The notes under the pieces: generated by a model | What the model was told of the DNA's origin: nothing | Databases searched by the model: none | What the model saw: only the letters and a program-made list of their open reading frames with translations | Shown here: positions 34,976 through 44,328 of the stretch, piece after piece | Layout of the letters: each line of letters opens with the position of its first letter | How positions within the stretch are numbered: the stretch's first letter is position 1 | Translations under genes and position numbers: made by a program | Source of the DNA: Ruegeria aquimaris | GTDB taxonomy: Bacteria; Pseudomonadota; Alphaproteobacteria; Rhodobacterales; Rhodobacteraceae | Direction: 5' to 3' | DNA length: 64,000 bases | Assembly: GCF_025751555.1 (NCBI RefSeq) | Contig: NZ_JAOWLB010000019.1 | Coordinates: 1 to 64,000 of the forward strand

Positions 34976-36082
34976 ATGGCGCAGGGGTTTTCGCTGAAGG
35001 ATCAGCTCTTTAACGCGGAAAAGGTCGGCTATCTCGCCGGCCTTTTCGACGGGCCGGGGTTCGACGGTGCCGGGTTCGAGGCGCGGGTGATGCAGCGCCT
35101 GCCCGAGCTGGAGCTGAAACAGCGCATCGACTGGATCGCGGCCTGCCTGATGGACAGCCTGCCGGGGGAGCTGCCGCAAGTGGCGGCAGCGATCCTGCGC
35201 GCCCTGCCGCCACCGCTCGACCCGACCCTGTCGGACGACGACTTTGGCGATTTCATCTTTGCGCCGCTGGGCGAATGGGTGGCCTCGGCCGGGATCGAAC
35301 ACCCGGACCTGGCACTCGATGTCCTGGCCGAACTCACCCAGCGGTTTTCGATGGAATGGGCGATCCGCCCGTTCCTGAACCGCTGGCCCGATCTGGTGCT
35401 GGCGCGGATGCGGGACTGGTGCGATCATGACAGCTATCATGTGCGGCGGCTGGTCAGCGAGGGCACCCGCCCGCGCCTGCCTTGGGGCGCGGGCATCGCG
35501 CTGCCGCTCGACGCCGCGCTGCCGCTTCTGGACCGCTTGCACGCCGATCCCACCCGCTATGTCACCCGCTCGGTGGCCAACCACCTGAACGATATCGCAA
35601 AAAAGGACCCCGACCTGGTGCTGGACCGGCTCTCCGACTGGCATGCGGCCGCGCGGCACAGCACCAGCGAGCGCCAGTGGATCACCGCCCATGCCCTGCG
35701 CGGGCTGGTCAAGGCGGGCCACCCCGGCGCCATGGCGATGCTGGGTTACGACCCCGACGCTCCGGTCTCGGCGATGCTGGAGCTTCCGGCCAGCGCCCGT
35801 ATCGGCACGGATCTGACCCTGAGTGTGGAGCTGGAGGGAGACGCGGAGCTGCCGGTGCTGGTCGATTACATCGTGTTTTTCCAACGTCCCGGCGGCAAGG
35901 TCTCGGCCAAGGTCCACAAGTGGAAACAGGCGCGTCTGACGGGCGGCCGCCTACGGTTGGACAAGCGCCACAAGCTGAAAGGCGACGCCAGCACCTTCAC
36001 CCTTGTGCCCGGGCCGCACCGGGTCGAGGTGCAGGTCAACGGCCGGGTCCGGGCGATGGGTGTTTTCGAGCTGGACGCGTAG
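34976..36082 (+). CDS. AlkC-like DNA glycosylase with C-terminal Ig-like domain
   Basis: 368 aa. The first 250 residues are a HEAT-like helical repeat protein (QRIDWIAACLMDSLPGELPQ, SMEWAIRPFLNRWP, YVTRSVANHLNDIAKKDPD). The last 100 form a beta-rich, immunoglobulin-like domain (ARIGTDLTLSVELEGDAELP onward). This is the domain order of AlkC-type 3-methyladenine glycosylases, which excise alkylated bases without base flipping. It starts 3 nt after the SDR stop. A type-A repeat begins on its stop codon. Other base excision genes are absent nearby. Confidence 0.82.
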   Translation: MAQGFSLKDQLFNAEKVGYLAGLFDGPGFDGAGFEARVMQRLPELELKQRIDWIAACLMDSLPGELPQVAAAILRALPPPLDPTLSDDDFGDFIFAPLGEWVASAGIEHPDLALDVLAELTQRFSMEWAIRPFLNRWPDLVLARMRDWCDHDSYHVRRLVSEGTRPRLPWGAGIALPLDAALPLLDRLHADPTRYVTRSVANHLNDIAKKDPDLVLDRLSDWHAAARHSTSERQWITAHALRGLVKAGHPGAMAMLGYDPDAPVSAMLELPASARIGTDLTLSVELEGDAELPVLVDYIVFFQRPGGKVSAKVHKWKQARLTGGRLRLDKRHKLKGDASTFTLVPGPHRVEVQVNGRVRAMGVFELDA

Positions 36083-36145
36083 GGGGCGCTGCCCCCGCCG
36101 CCCGTTCCGGGCGACTCCCCCGGAGTATTTCCGGCGAAATGAAGA
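36082..36145 (+). repeat. GGAGTATTT-type intergenic repeat, copy 3 (type A)
   Basis: Stem GGGGGC-GCT-GCCCCC (36082-36096) starts on the last base of the AlkC-like stop codon. Stem CGCCCG-TTC-CGGGCG (36099-36113), then CTCCCCCGGAGTATTT (36115-36130) and a tail with AATGAAG follow. It is sense to the upstream gene. It has the same plan as copy 1 although the second stem sequence differs, with compensatory changes. Confidence 0.87.
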
Positions 36146-36226
36146 CACGGTCACGCTTTCGTAGGTTCGATTGCGTGGACTGAGGCGTTGCGCTAGCTCT
36201 TGCGCGCGAGAAAAAAGGGGCCAGCG

Positions 36227-37276
36227 ATGAAACACGAGGCGGTGCAGACCTATTACGGCGAGGTGCTCAAGGGCACATCCGATTTGCAGACCGATGCCTG
36301 TTGTACGGCCGCAGAGATGCCCGCGCATCTGAAACCGGTGCTGGCCAAGGTGCATGACGAGGTGATGGCGCGCTATTACGGCTGCGGCCTGATCGCGCCC
36401 CTGGCGCTGGAGGGCGCGCGCATCCTCGATCTGGGCTGTGGTGCGGGGCGCGATGTCTATGCGCTGTCGGCCTTGGTAGGGCCGCAGGGCGCGGTGGTGG
36501 GCGTCGACATGACCTCGGCGCAACTGGACGTGGCGCGCGCGCATCGCGCCTATCATGCCGAGGTTTTCGGTTATGACGCGCCCAATACCGAATTTCACCT
36601 GGGCTTCATCGAGATGCTGGACGAATTGCCGCTGGAACCCGGCTCCTTCGACATCATCGTGTCGAACTGCGTGCTGAACCTGGCCACCGACAAGGCGGCG
36701 GTGCTGCGCGGCGCGCAGCGGCTCCTGAAACCGGGCGGCGAGATGTATTTCTCGGATGTCTACGCCGACCGCCGCATTCCGGCAGAGCTGGCCGAGGACG
36801 AGGTGCTCTATGGCGAATGCCTGTCCGGCGCGCTTTACTGGAACGATTTCCTGACCCTGGCGCGGCAGGCCGGCTTCGGCGACCCGCGCATGGTGGAAAG
36901 CCGGGCGCTGAATGTCGGCAACCCGGCGCTGCAAGACAAGCTCGGGCCGATCCGTTTCCTCTCGGCCACCTATCGCCTGTTCAATCTGGATGGTCTGGAA
37001 CCGGCCTGCGAGGACTACGGCCAGGCGGTGATCTACAAGGGCACCGTGCCCAACGCGCCGCATGCATTTGTGCTGGACGACCATCATGTCATCGAAACCG
37101 GCAAGGTGTTCCCGGTCTGCGGCAATACCTGGCGCATCCTGGCCGAGACGCGCTTTGCGCCGCATTTCGAGTTCATCGGCGATTTCTCCACCCATTACGG
37201 AATTTTTGCCGGATGCGGCGGCAACTCGCCGTTCAACGGGCTGGCAGCCGCGCCAGCCACGGGCGGCTGCTGCTGA
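36227..37276 (+). CDS. arsM: Arsenite S-adenosylmethionine methyltransferase
   Basis: 349 aa. It has the SAM motif ILDLGCGAGRD at about 66-76. Cysteines typical of ArsM appear at C25/C26, C148 (VSNCVLNL) and C198 (YGECLSG), and a CC pair closes the protein. It methylates As(III) to mono- and dimethyl forms that can be volatilised. The start at 36227 is supported by AAAGGGG upstream; the frame runs 9 codons further. No arsR, arsB or arsC is next to it, so it acts as a stand-alone resistance gene. Confidence 0.9.
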   Translation: MKHEAVQTYYGEVLKGTSDLQTDACCTAAEMPAHLKPVLAKVHDEVMARYYGCGLIAPLALEGARILDLGCGAGRDVYALSALVGPQGAVVGVDMTSAQLDVARAHRAYHAEVFGYDAPNTEFHLGFIEMLDELPLEPGSFDIIVSNCVLNLATDKAAVLRGAQRLLKPGGEMYFSDVYADRRIPAELAEDEVLYGECLSGALYWNDFLTLARQAGFGDPRMVESRALNVGNPALQDKLGPIRFLSATYRLFNLDGLEPACEDYGQAVIYKGTVPNAPHAFVLDDHHVIETGKVFPVCGNTWRILAETRFAPHFEFIGDFSTHYGIFAGCGGNSPFNGLAAAPATGGCC

Positions 37277-37366
37277 CCGGGGTGCCTTGCGCTGACGGGG
37301 CGGGGTTGCTATCCCCGGCCTGAACTCCCGACCAAAAGGCTAGGGATAGGCAGCGAGGCCCGACAG

Positions 37367-38473
37367 GTGACGGCAGGACGAACCCCTCCGCGGCTCGAGA
37401 TCCGCAATCTGGTGCGCGTGTTCGACGGGCAGCGGGTGGTCGATGACGTGTCGCTGTCGATCCGCGCCGGGCAGGTGACCTGCCTCTTGGGTCCGTCAGG
37501 CTGCGGCAAGTCGACCACGCTGAGGATGATCGCCGGTGTCGAGATGCAGGACAGCGGCGAGATCCATGTCGATGGCAAGCTGATCTGCGACACAGTGTTC
37601 CGGGTCCCGCCCGAGCGGCGCGAGATCGGCCTGATGTTCCAGGACTTCGCGCTGTTTCCGCATCTCAGCGTCGCGGGCAACGTGGCCTTTGGTCTAAAGG
37701 GCAGCCGCGAGGAGAAACGCGCCCGGGTCGAGGAACTGCTGGCCCGCGTGTCGCTGTCGCGCCATATCGACAGCTATCCGCACCAGCTCTCTGGCGGAGA
37801 ACAGCAACGCGTGGCGCTGGCCCGCGCCCTGGCGCCACGGCCGCGCATCATGCTGATGGACGAGCCGTTCTCGGGTCTCGACAACCGGCTGCGCGACGGT
37901 ATCCGCGACGACACGCTGGCGCTGCTAAAGGAAGAGGATGCCGCCGTGCTGCTGGTCACGCACGAGCCGGAAGAGGCGATGCGCATGGCCGACGAGATCG
38001 CGCTGATGCGCGATGGGCGGATCGTGCAGCAGGGCGCGCCCTACAACGTCTATACCCGCCCCGTGGACAAGGCGGCGGTGGCGTTTTTCAGCGATGTGAA
38101 CACGCTCAGGGCGCAGGTCAACGGCGCCCTGGCCAGCACGCCATTTGGCCAGTTCCTGGCGCCCGGCGTTCCCGACGGTACCGATGTCGAGATCGTGTTC
38201 CGCCCCCAGCATGTGAAGCTCGATTTCGACCGGGGCGGCAAGGGGCCGCTGCCCACGCCCTCGGACGGGGTCGCGGCGCGCGGCGTGGTCGAACGGGCGC
38301 GCTTTCTGGGCGGCGAGAGCCTCGTTGAGTTCCGGATGGATTTCGACGGGTCGATGCTCAAGGCCACGGTGCCCAACGTGTTCATCCCCGAACCCGGCCG
38401 GGTCATGTGGCTCACCATTCGCCGCGATCGTTGTTTCGTGTTCCCGACTCCGGTCCGGCGCCAAAAAATCTGA
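37367..38473 (+). CDS. Orphan ABC transporter ATP-binding protein (Fe3+/polyamine/sulfate type)
   Basis: 368 aa. It has Walker [10 protein letters not shown], the [20 protein letters not shown] stretch that marks the FbpC/PotA/CysA group, signature LSGGEQQRV and Walker [12 protein letters not shown]. The C-terminal TOBE-like domain is at about 240-360. No permease or binding protein lies next to it in the window, so its partners must be elsewhere. It begins with GTG, and the start is weakly supported. Its stop codon lies in the loop of a hairpin. Confidence 0.85.
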   Translation: MTAGRTPPRLEIRNLVRVFDGQRVVDDVSLSIRAGQVTCLLGPSGCGKSTTLRMIAGVEMQDSGEIHVDGKLICDTVFRVPPERREIGLMFQDFALFPHLSVAGNVAFGLKGSREEKRARVEELLARVSLSRHIDSYPHQLSGGEQQRVALARALAPRPRIMLMDEPFSGLDNRLRDGIRDDTLALLKEEDAAVLLVTHEPEEAMRMADEIALMRDGRIVQQGAPYNVYTRPVDKAAVAFFSDVNTLRAQVNGALASTPFGQFLAPGVPDGTDVEIVFRPQHVKLDFDRGGKGPLPTPSDGVAARGVVERARFLGGESLVEFRMDFDGSMLKATVPNVFIPEPGRVMWLTIRRDRCFVFPTPVRRQKI

Positions 38474-38510
38474 GATTTTTTGTGCCCAGAATTTTTCTGC
38501 AAAATTCTGG
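38463..38510 (+). repeat. Tandem double hairpin at the 3' end of the ABC ATPase gene
   Basis: The first stem is AAAAAATC-TGA-GATTTTTT (38463-38481); the loop is the gene's own TGA stop. The second stem is CCAGAATTTT-TCTGC-AAAATTCTGG (38486-38510). The plan matches 23084-23131 (two stems, 2-4 nt apart) though the bases differ. The T-rich right arm of the first stem could aid termination. Confidence 0.8.
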
Positions 38511-38633
38511 TGCTTCCCCCTGACCGGTGCGCTTTTGCCATCGACTGATACGCGAATGCCGCAGATCGCGGGTCCGGTACGCTTGCCGTACCGGTGGCCC
38601 GCGTCTATCAAGGGCCAAACGGGGCAGGACGAC

Positions 38634-39416
38634 ATGCGTATTCTCATCACCAATGACGACGGCATCAACGCGCCGGGGCTGGCGGCACTTGAGGCATTGG
38701 CCCGCGACCTCGCGGGTCCCGATGGCGAGGTCTGGACTGTCGCGCCTGCCTTTGAACAGTCGGGCGTCGGCCATTGCATCAGCTATACCCATCCGATGCT
38801 GATCGCCAAACTGGGCGCGCGGCGGTTCGCGACCGAAGGCAGCCCGGCCGACTGCGTGCTGGCGGGCCTGCATGACGTGATGAAGGACGCGCCGCCCGAT
38901 CTGGTCCTGTCCGGGGTGAACCGGGGCAACAACTCGGCCGAGAACGCGCTTTATTCCGGCACGCTCGGCGGCGCGATGGAGGCGGCGCTTCAGGGCCTGC
39001 CCGCCATCGCGCTGTCGCAGTTCTTCGGCCCGCGCAATTATGGCCGCGAGGATCCCTTCGAGATCGCCCATAGCCATGGCACCGAGGTCGTGCGCCGCAT
39101 CCTTGCCGCCTGGCCCGACGAGAGGCCCGACTACCGGCTGTTCTTCAACGTCAACTTCCCGCCCGTTCCCGCCGCCGAGGTCAAGGGCATCCAGGTCGTC
39201 CGCCAGGGCTTTCGCCAGGGCTCGCGCTATGCGGTCGAACCGCATCTGTCGCCCTCGGGCAAGCGCTTTCTCTGGATCAAGGGCGGCGACCAGCAGGCGC
39301 GCACCGCGCCCGGCACCGATGCCGCCGTCAATCTCGACGGCTATATCTCGGTCACGCCCATGCGCGCGGACCTGACCGCCGAGGACACGCTGGAGGCATT
39401 GCAGGCCACCCTATGA
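38634..39416 (+). CDS. surE: 5'-nucleotidase SurE
   Basis: 260 aa. It begins [15 protein letters not shown], with the metal-binding Asp pair, then [18 protein letters not shown] and the GTDAAVN stretch. SurE removes the phosphate of nucleoside 5'-monophosphates and is found in stationary-phase survival clusters. Its stop overlaps the pcm start by ATGA. GGACG precedes the ATG. Confidence 0.96.
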   Translation: MRILITNDDGINAPGLAALEALARDLAGPDGEVWTVAPAFEQSGVGHCISYTHPMLIAKLGARRFATEGSPADCVLAGLHDVMKDAPPDLVLSGVNRGNNSAENALYSGTLGGAMEAALQGLPAIALSQFFGPRNYGREDPFEIAHSHGTEVVRRILAAWPDERPDYRLFFNVNFPPVPAAEVKGIQVVRQGFRQGSRYAVEPHLSPSGKRFLWIKGGDQQARTAPGTDAAVNLDGYISVTPMRADLTAEDTLEALQATL

Positions 39417-40060
39417 ACGGACCCGACGCCGAAACCAAGATGCAGTTCCTGTTCGCGCTCCGGTCAAAGGGTGTGACCGACCGGCGGGTGCTGGCGGCGA
39501 TGGAGGAGGTCGACCGAGGCCTCTTCGTGCGCGGTCTCTTCGCCGAACGCGCCTACGAGGACATGCCGCTGCCCATCGCCTGCGGCCAGACCATCAGCCA
39601 GCCCTCGGTCGTCGGGCTGATGACCCAGGCGCTCGAGGTGCACCCGCGCGACAAGGTGCTCGAGGTCGGCACCGGCTCGGGCTATCAGGCGGCGATCCTG
39701 GCCAAGCTGGCGCGCCGGGTCTATACCGTCGACCGCCACGCCCGGCTGGTGCGCGAGGCGCAGGCCCTGTTCCAGCGCCTGCAACTGGTCAACATCACCA
39801 CGATGACCGCAGACGGCTCCTTTGGTCTGCCCGACCAGGCCCCCTTTGACCGGATCATCGTCACCGCCGCCGCCGAGGACGCGCCCGGCCCGCTCTTGGC
39901 GCAACTCAAGATCGGCGGTATCATGGTGCTGCCCGTCGGCCAGTCGGACACGGTGCAGACCCTGATCCGGGTCCGCCGCCTTGAAACCGGCTTCGAATAC
40001 GACGAATTGCGCCCGGTCCGTTTCGTGCCGCTGCTCGAAGGGCTGGGCAAGGATGGCTGA
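39413..40060 (+). CDS. pcm: Protein-L-isoaspartate O-methyltransferase
   Basis: 215 aa, full length. The [17 protein letters not shown] stretch and the SAM motif [15 protein letters not shown] at about residue 80 are diagnostic. It methylates isoaspartyl residues formed by protein ageing so that they can return to aspartate. It is coupled to surE by a 4-nt overlap, the usual pair, and is followed by nlpD as in many proteobacteria. Confidence 0.96.
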   Translation: MNGPDAETKMQFLFALRSKGVTDRRVLAAMEEVDRGLFVRGLFAERAYEDMPLPIACGQTISQPSVVGLMTQALEVHPRDKVLEVGTGSGYQAAILAKLARRVYTVDRHARLVREAQALFQRLQLVNITTMTADGSFGLPDQAPFDRIIVTAAAEDAPGPLLAQLKIGGIMVLPVGQSDTVQTLIRVRRLETGFEYDELRPVRFVPLLEGLGKDG

Positions 40061-40141
40061 GACGCCCGGTTTATTGCCCCGGGCCGAGTTGATTGACGCG
40101 AACCCCCGGACCACATGGGGGGCAGCATTGAGGATAAAGAG

Positions 40142-41320
40142 ATGCGTGTTTCATTCCGAACCCTGACCAGACCCACCCTGGCCTCTGCCGCGCTGGCATT
40201 GCTTGCCGCCTGCGAGGGGCCGCTCGACTATGATCTGCGGGGCCAGATCGGCGCCTTCAACACCACCGAGGCGGCGCAGTCGGCCAGGACCGCGCCGCGC
40301 CCGAAACCGGACACGCGCGGGGTGATCTCCTATCCCAACTATCAGGTGGCCGTCGCCCGGCGCGGCGACAGCGTGACGGCGCTGGCCGACCGGGTCGGCC
40401 TGCCTGCGGGCGAGGTGGCACGGTTCAACGGGCTGCAACAGAATGATACCCTGCGCGAGGGCGAGGTGCTGGCGCTGCCGCGCCGCGTGGCCGAACCGGC
40501 GGGGCAGGGCGGCAACATAGATATCGCGGCCCTGGCGGGCAGCGCCATCGACCAGGCCCCTGATACCACCCCGGTTGAGACCACGACGCTGGCGCCCGCC
40601 GCGCCCGCGCCCGCAGCCGCCAAACCCGCCGGTCCGGAACCGGTGCGGCACAAGGTGGCGCGGGGCGAGACCGCCTATACCATCTCGCGGCTCTATCAGG
40701 TGCCCGTGAACGCGCTGGCCGAATGGAACGGGCTCGGCTCCGATTTCGCCATACGCGAGGGTCAGTATCTGCTGATCCCGGTCAAGGACCAGCCGGCGCC
40801 AAAGAAACAGGCGCCAGCCCCCGCCGCCACAGCCGCCACAACCGCCCCCGGAGCGGGGTCGCCGACCCCGACACCGCCTTCGGCCACGAAACCGCTGCCG
40901 GATGAGAAAGTTGCCGCCGCCGCGCCCGCAGCACCGGATGTCTCGGTGGGCCAACCCACCGGCAGCAGTAACGCCCAGCTTGCTTTCCCGGTCAAAGGCA
41001 AGATCGTGCGACCCTATGAAAAGGGCAAGAACGAAGGCATAGACATCGCGGGCGCCCCCGGCAGTGCCGTCAGCGCCGCCGAAGGCGGCACCGTGGCCGC
41101 GATCACCGCCGATGCTGATCAGGTGCCGATCGTGGTGATCCGCCATGCCGACAACCTGTTGACCGTCTATGCCAATGTCGACGGCATCGAGGTGAACAAG
41201 GGGGACACCGTCAAGCGCGGCCAGAAAATCGCCCGCCTGCGCGAGGGCGACAATTCCTATGTGCATTTCGAGGTGCGCAAGGGCTTCGACAGTTTCGACC
41301 CCGAACCCTATCTCAAGTGA
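40142..41320 (+). CDS. nlpD: NlpD-like lipoprotein, LysM and degenerate M23 domain
   Basis: 392 aa. The lipobox LLAAC is at residues 17-21, so the protein is lipid-anchored. LysM motifs lie at about 60-112 and 165-212, linked by Ala/Pro-rich sequence. The C-terminal LytM/M23 domain (about 280-390) lacks the first catalytic His (NEGIDIA) and the middle one (YANV), as in E. coli NlpD, which activates cell-wall amidases instead of cutting itself. It follows surE-pcm. The start at 40142 gives a proper signal peptide. Confidence 0.88.
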   Translation: MRVSFRTLTRPTLASAALALLAACEGPLDYDLRGQIGAFNTTEAAQSARTAPRPKPDTRGVISYPNYQVAVARRGDSVTALADRVGLPAGEVARFNGLQQNDTLREGEVLALPRRVAEPAGQGGNIDIAALAGSAIDQAPDTTPVETTTLAPAAPAPAAAKPAGPEPVRHKVARGETAYTISRLYQVPVNALAEWNGLGSDFAIREGQYLLIPVKDQPAPKKQAPAPAATAATTAPGAGSPTPTPPSATKPLPDEKVAAAAPAAPDVSVGQPTGSSNAQLAFPVKGKIVRPYEKGKNEGIDIAGAPGSAVSAAEGGTVAAITADADQVPIVVIRHADNLLTVYANVDGIEVNKGDTVKRGQKIARLREGDNSYVHFEVRKGFDSFDPEPYLK

Positions 41321-41323
41321 GTG

Positions 41324-41378
41324 TACGGGCCGGACGGCCCGTGCCTCAGGCGGGAGTATTTTTCAACCAGAAAGAAGC
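41324..41378 (+). repeat. GGAGTATTT-type intergenic repeat, copy 4 (short type B)
   Basis: Stem ACGGGCC-GGAC-GGCCCGT (41325-41342) starts just after the nlpD stop. It is followed by CGGGAGTATTT (41351-41361) and a tail ending AAAGAAG that matches copy 2. It is sense to nlpD and faces copy 5 head to head. Confidence 0.75.
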
Positions 41379-41390
41379 GCAAGCGCGCCC

Positions 41391-41449
41391 GCGTCTTCAT
41401 TTCGCCAAAAATACTCCGGGGGAGTCCGCAGGACGGGGGCAGCGCCCCC
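41391..41449 (-). repeat. GGAGTATTT-type intergenic repeat, copy 5 (type A)
   Basis: Read on the minus strand it has stem GGGGGC-GCT-GCCCCC (41449-41435), stem GTCC-TGC-GGAC (41434-41424), CTCCCCCGGAGTATTT and a tail with AATGAAG. It begins 8 nt after the stop of the WYL regulator gene and is sense to it. Copies 4 and 5 point at each other across 12 nt. Confidence 0.85.
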
Positions 41450-41457
41450 AGCCCCGC

Positions 41458-42123
41458 TCAGGGCTGGTAATCGGCCAGGGTCTTGCCCGGCTCGTCGCGG
41501 AACAGCTCCGGCAATGGGGCTACCGCCTCGATCAGGTCGATGCGGAACACCCGGAACCCGGCGCGCAGCTCGCACCAGGCGGTCAGCGTCCAGACCCGCC
41601 CCCAGTATTCCATATGCAGCGGTCGCACCACGCGGTCGGTCAGTTCCCCGTCGATGCGCCGATAGCTCAGCCGCAGTTTCTGCCGCGCCTTGATCGCGGC
41701 CCGGATTGGCGGCATATGCGCCAGGCCGCGCGCGGCATCGGCAAAGGGGTAGACGGCGAATTTCCAGGCATCGGCCTCGGCGATGGTGCCGACGGGCAGC
41801 ACCGCGTCGATCTTGTCGGCGAGCGTTTGCGCCGCCGCCTTCAGCTCCGGATCCGCCGCCTCGGCGACGATCGCCATGCCAAGGTTCAGCGCCTCCAGCT
41901 CGGTCGGGGTCAGGTTCAGCGGCGGCAGGGTGATCTGTTCGCGCACCATGTAACCCATGCCGCGCTCGCCCTCGACCGGAATGCCCGAGGCGGCCAGCGT
42001 GTCCATGTCGCGATAGATGGTGCGGACCGACACCTCCAGCCGGTCCGCGATATCCTGCGCGCGGTGCAGCTTGCCGTCGCGCAGGATGCCAATGATGTCG
42101 AACAGGCGGTCGCTACGGCGCAT
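41458..42123 (-). CDS. WYL-domain (YafY-type) transcriptional regulator
   Basis: 221 aa. The N-terminal helix-turn-helix (AQDIADRLEVSVRTIYRDMDTL) is at about 22-43. The WYL sensor domain spans about 130-200 and includes RVVRPLHMEYWGRVWTLTAWCE. It probably represses or activates the upstream monooxygenase-like gene, with which it shares an operon (24-nt gap). The signal is unknown. Confidence 0.9.
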   Translation of the reverse strand: MRRSDRLFDIIGILRDGKLHRAQDIADRLEVSVRTIYRDMDTLAASGIPVEGERGMGYMVREQITLPPLNLTPTELEALNLGMAIVAEAADPELKAAAQTLADKIDAVLPVGTIAEADAWKFAVYPFADAARGLAHMPPIRAAIKARQKLRLSYRRIDGELTDRVVRPLHMEYWGRVWTLTAWCELRAGFRVFRIDLIEAVAPLPELFRDEPGKTLADYQP

Positions 42124-42147
42124 GACCCGCCCTTTCGCATCCGCAGA

Positions 42148-42447
42148 TCACATCCGCCAGTGCACCGCCTCGTGCCGCATGCTCAGGCTGTCGGGGGCAA
42201 TGGCAGTCATCAGCGCCGCCGCGCAATCCGCAGTTTCGAAGGCGCGCGCGGCCGCCTCGGCCGCCGCCGCATCGGTCCAGACCACACAATCGGTCCAGCG
42301 CCCGTCGGCGCCCCGGCTCAGCCTGCGGTGCACAAAGCCGGGCAGGGCGCGCACAAAGTCCTCGGTCTGCCGGCTCAGTTCCACAAAACGCGCGGCGCTG
42401 ACATCGGGGTTCAGCGCGAAGGTGACGATCTCGACGGTCTCGGTCAT
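42148..42447 (-). CDS. Antibiotic biosynthesis monooxygenase-like (dimeric ferredoxin-fold) small protein
   Basis: 99 aa. The fold suggested by EIVTFALNPDVSAARFVELS, a GFVHRRLSR strand and DCVVWTDAAAAEAAARAFE resembles ABM/dimeric alpha-beta barrel proteins. Members include quinol oxidases, haem degraders and small binding proteins, so the function is open. AGAGGATAT precedes the ATG at 42447. The larger frame starting at 42672 is not supported. It is followed by the WYL regulator in the same operon. Confidence 0.7.
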   Translation of the reverse strand: MTETVEIVTFALNPDVSAARFVELSRQTEDFVRALPGFVHRRLSRGADGRWTDCVVWTDAAAAEAAARAFETADCAAALMTAIAPDSLSMRHEAVHWRM

Positions 42448-42674
42448 GGGATATCCTCTTGTCCATGTTGCGATGCTCCCGTGATAGCCACCTTCAACTG
42501 ACATAAACCTGTCAGGAGAGGCAAGCCCCCCCGGCAAAATCGTAATATTCATCACAAAGGCGGCGCCCGGCGGGCGCCTTCCCCTTTGCGGCAGCACGCG
42601 CGCCCGGTAGACCGGACGCCAGACACATTCCCGGAGGCGCACTCGCGCTCCGCTGACGACAAAGGAGATCATCC

Positions 42675-42890
42675 ATGCTCAACAATATCGGCCTTCCCGG
42701 CCTTCTGCTCATCGCCGTCGTGGTCCTCGTGCTGTTTGGCCGTGGCAAGATCAGCTCGCTCATGGGCGAGGTCGGCAAGGGCATCACCGCCTTCAAGAAG
42801 GGCGTGAATGACGGCACCAAGGAGCTTGAGGACGACGCGGCCCTGGCGGCCAAGGACGTCTCGCCCGAAACCGACAAGGACAAGGCGTAA
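42675..42890 (+). CDS. tatA: Sec-independent translocase TatA
   Basis: 71 aa. It has a short N-terminus, one membrane helix (about 7-21), the FGRGK hinge, an amphipathic helix ([18 protein letters not shown]), and an acidic tail. This is the TatA architecture. TatA forms the protein-conducting pore for folded, twin-arginine precursors. It is first of tatABC, 6 nt before tatB. The Tat-signal binding protein at 10688 is one probable client in this window. Confidence 0.96.
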   Translation: MLNNIGLPGLLLIAVVVLVLFGRGKISSLMGEVGKGITAFKKGVNDGTKELEDDAALAAKDVSPETDKDKA

Positions 42891-42896
42891 CCGCAG

Positions 42897-43355
42897 ATGT
42901 TCGATCTGGGCTGGAGCGAGCTTCTGGTGATCGGCGTTGTGGCGCTGATCGTCGTGGGGCCCAAGGACCTGCCCGTGCTGTTCCGCAATGTCGGGCGCTG
43001 GGTCGGCAAGGCCCGGGGGTTGGCGCGTGAATTCAGCCGGGCGATGAACGATGCCGCCGACGAGGCCGGGGTCAAGGATATCTCGAAGGGGCTCAAGGCC
43101 GCCACCAACCCGGTGGATTCGGCGCTCGACGGGGTGCGCAAGGCCGCCAGCGACCTGCGCACCGGCGTGGACCCGACCAAATACGACCCCGGCACCGAGA
43201 CCGGCAAACTGGCGACCGAGCGGGCCGAACAGGCCAAGAAGATCCAGGCCGCTACCGCCCGCGCCGCCGCGGAACGTCGCCTGCGCGAGGCCACGGCCGA
43301 GCTTGAAAAGGCCAAGGACGCCGAGGCCGCGCTGAAACCCGGAACCGAGACATGA
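42897..43355 (+). CDS. tatB: Sec-independent translocase TatB
   Basis: 152 aa. [26 protein letters not shown] is the TatB signature (given here as reference), with one membrane helix, an amphipathic helix and a long variable helical tail. TatB binds the signal peptide together with TatC. It overlaps tatC by ATGA. Confidence 0.95.
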   Translation: MFDLGWSELLVIGVVALIVVGPKDLPVLFRNVGRWVGKARGLAREFSRAMNDAADEAGVKDISKGLKAATNPVDSALDGVRKAASDLRTGVDPTKYDPGTETGKLATERAEQAKKIQAATARAAAERRLREATAELEKAKDAEAALKPGTET

Positions 43356-44278
43356 GCAAGACAGACGAGATCGACGACACCTCTGCCCCGCTGATCGAAC
43401 ACCTGGCCGAGCTGCGCACCCGTCTCATTCGCGCGGTGATCGCCTTTATCGTCGGGATCGTGCTGGCCTTTGTCGTGGCCGAGCCGATCCTCCAGTTCCT
43501 CCTGGCGCCGATCGAGGCGACCCTGCGCGAGCTGGGCGACCCGTCGCCGACGCTGCAATACACCTCGCCGCAGGAATACCTGTTCACCCTGTTCCGCATC
43601 TCGATGGTGTTCGGCTTTGCGCTGGCCTTTCCGGTAATCGGCTACCAGCTCTGGCGCTTTGTCGCGCCGGGACTCTACCGCTCGGAAAAAGGGGCGTTCC
43701 TGCCCTTCATGATCGCCTCGCCCTTCATGTTCCTCTTGGGCGCGTCATTCGCGCAATTCGTGGTGACACCGCTGGCGATGCAGTTCTTTCTGGGCTTTGC
43801 AGATGTCAGCTCGATCTTCGCCAACCTGTTGTCGGGGGCTGCGGGGGATGTGCCCGCGGATGTGGCGGTGGTTCCCGAAACCTCCGACGGGGTCCGGATC
43901 ACCTTCTTCGGCAAGGTCAACGAATCGCTCGACATCACGCTCAAGTTCATCATGGCCTTCGGCCTCTGCTTCCAGCTTCCGGTTCTGCTGACCCTGATGG
44001 GCAAGGCCGGGCTGGTCAGCGCCGAGGGGCTGGGCAGCGTGCGCAAATACGCCGTGGTGGCGATCCTGATCCTGGCCGCTCTGGTCACGCCGCCGGATGT
44101 GGTGACCCAGCTCATCCTCTTTACCGTGGTCTATGGCCTCTACGAGATCTCGATCTTCCTGGTGGCCCGGGTCGAAAAGAAGCGCGAGGCGCAGTTGCGC
44201 GCCGATGGCTATTATGACGACGAACAGGAATTCGACGATCCGCTGATGGCCGAATTCGACGAAGAAGAAAGCAAGTAG
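43352..44278 (+). CDS. tatC: Sec-independent translocase TatC
   Basis: 308 aa with six membrane spans. It has the N-terminal [18 protein letters not shown] and the conserved [17 protein letters not shown] loop with [18 protein letters not shown] after it. The acidic tail beyond 280 is longer than in E. coli. TatC is the receptor for twin-arginine signals. It ends at a strong terminator. In many relatives serS follows tatC; it does not here. Confidence 0.96.
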   Translation: MSKTDEIDDTSAPLIEHLAELRTRLIRAVIAFIVGIVLAFVVAEPILQFLLAPIEATLRELGDPSPTLQYTSPQEYLFTLFRISMVFGFALAFPVIGYQLWRFVAPGLYRSEKGAFLPFMIASPFMFLLGASFAQFVVTPLAMQFFLGFADVSSIFANLLSGAAGDVPADVAVVPETSDGVRITFFGKVNESLDITLKFIMAFGLCFQLPVLLTLMGKAGLVSAEGLGSVRKYAVVAILILAALVTPPDVVTQLILFTVVYGLYEISIFLVARVEKKREAQLRADGYYDDEQEFDDPLMAEFDEEESK

Positions 44279-44299
44279 GCGCCACGCGTCCGAGACCCC

Positions 44300-44328
44300 A
44301 AAAGGCGCGCCGCCCTGGCGCGCCTTTT
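44300..44328. terminator. Bidirectional rho-independent terminator of tatC and the adenylate cyclase gene
   Basis: AAAAGGCGCGCC (44300-44311) pairs with GGCGCGCCTTTT (44317-44328) around a 5-nt loop. The T-tract overlaps the stop codon of the convergent cyclase gene by one base. Confidence 0.92.
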
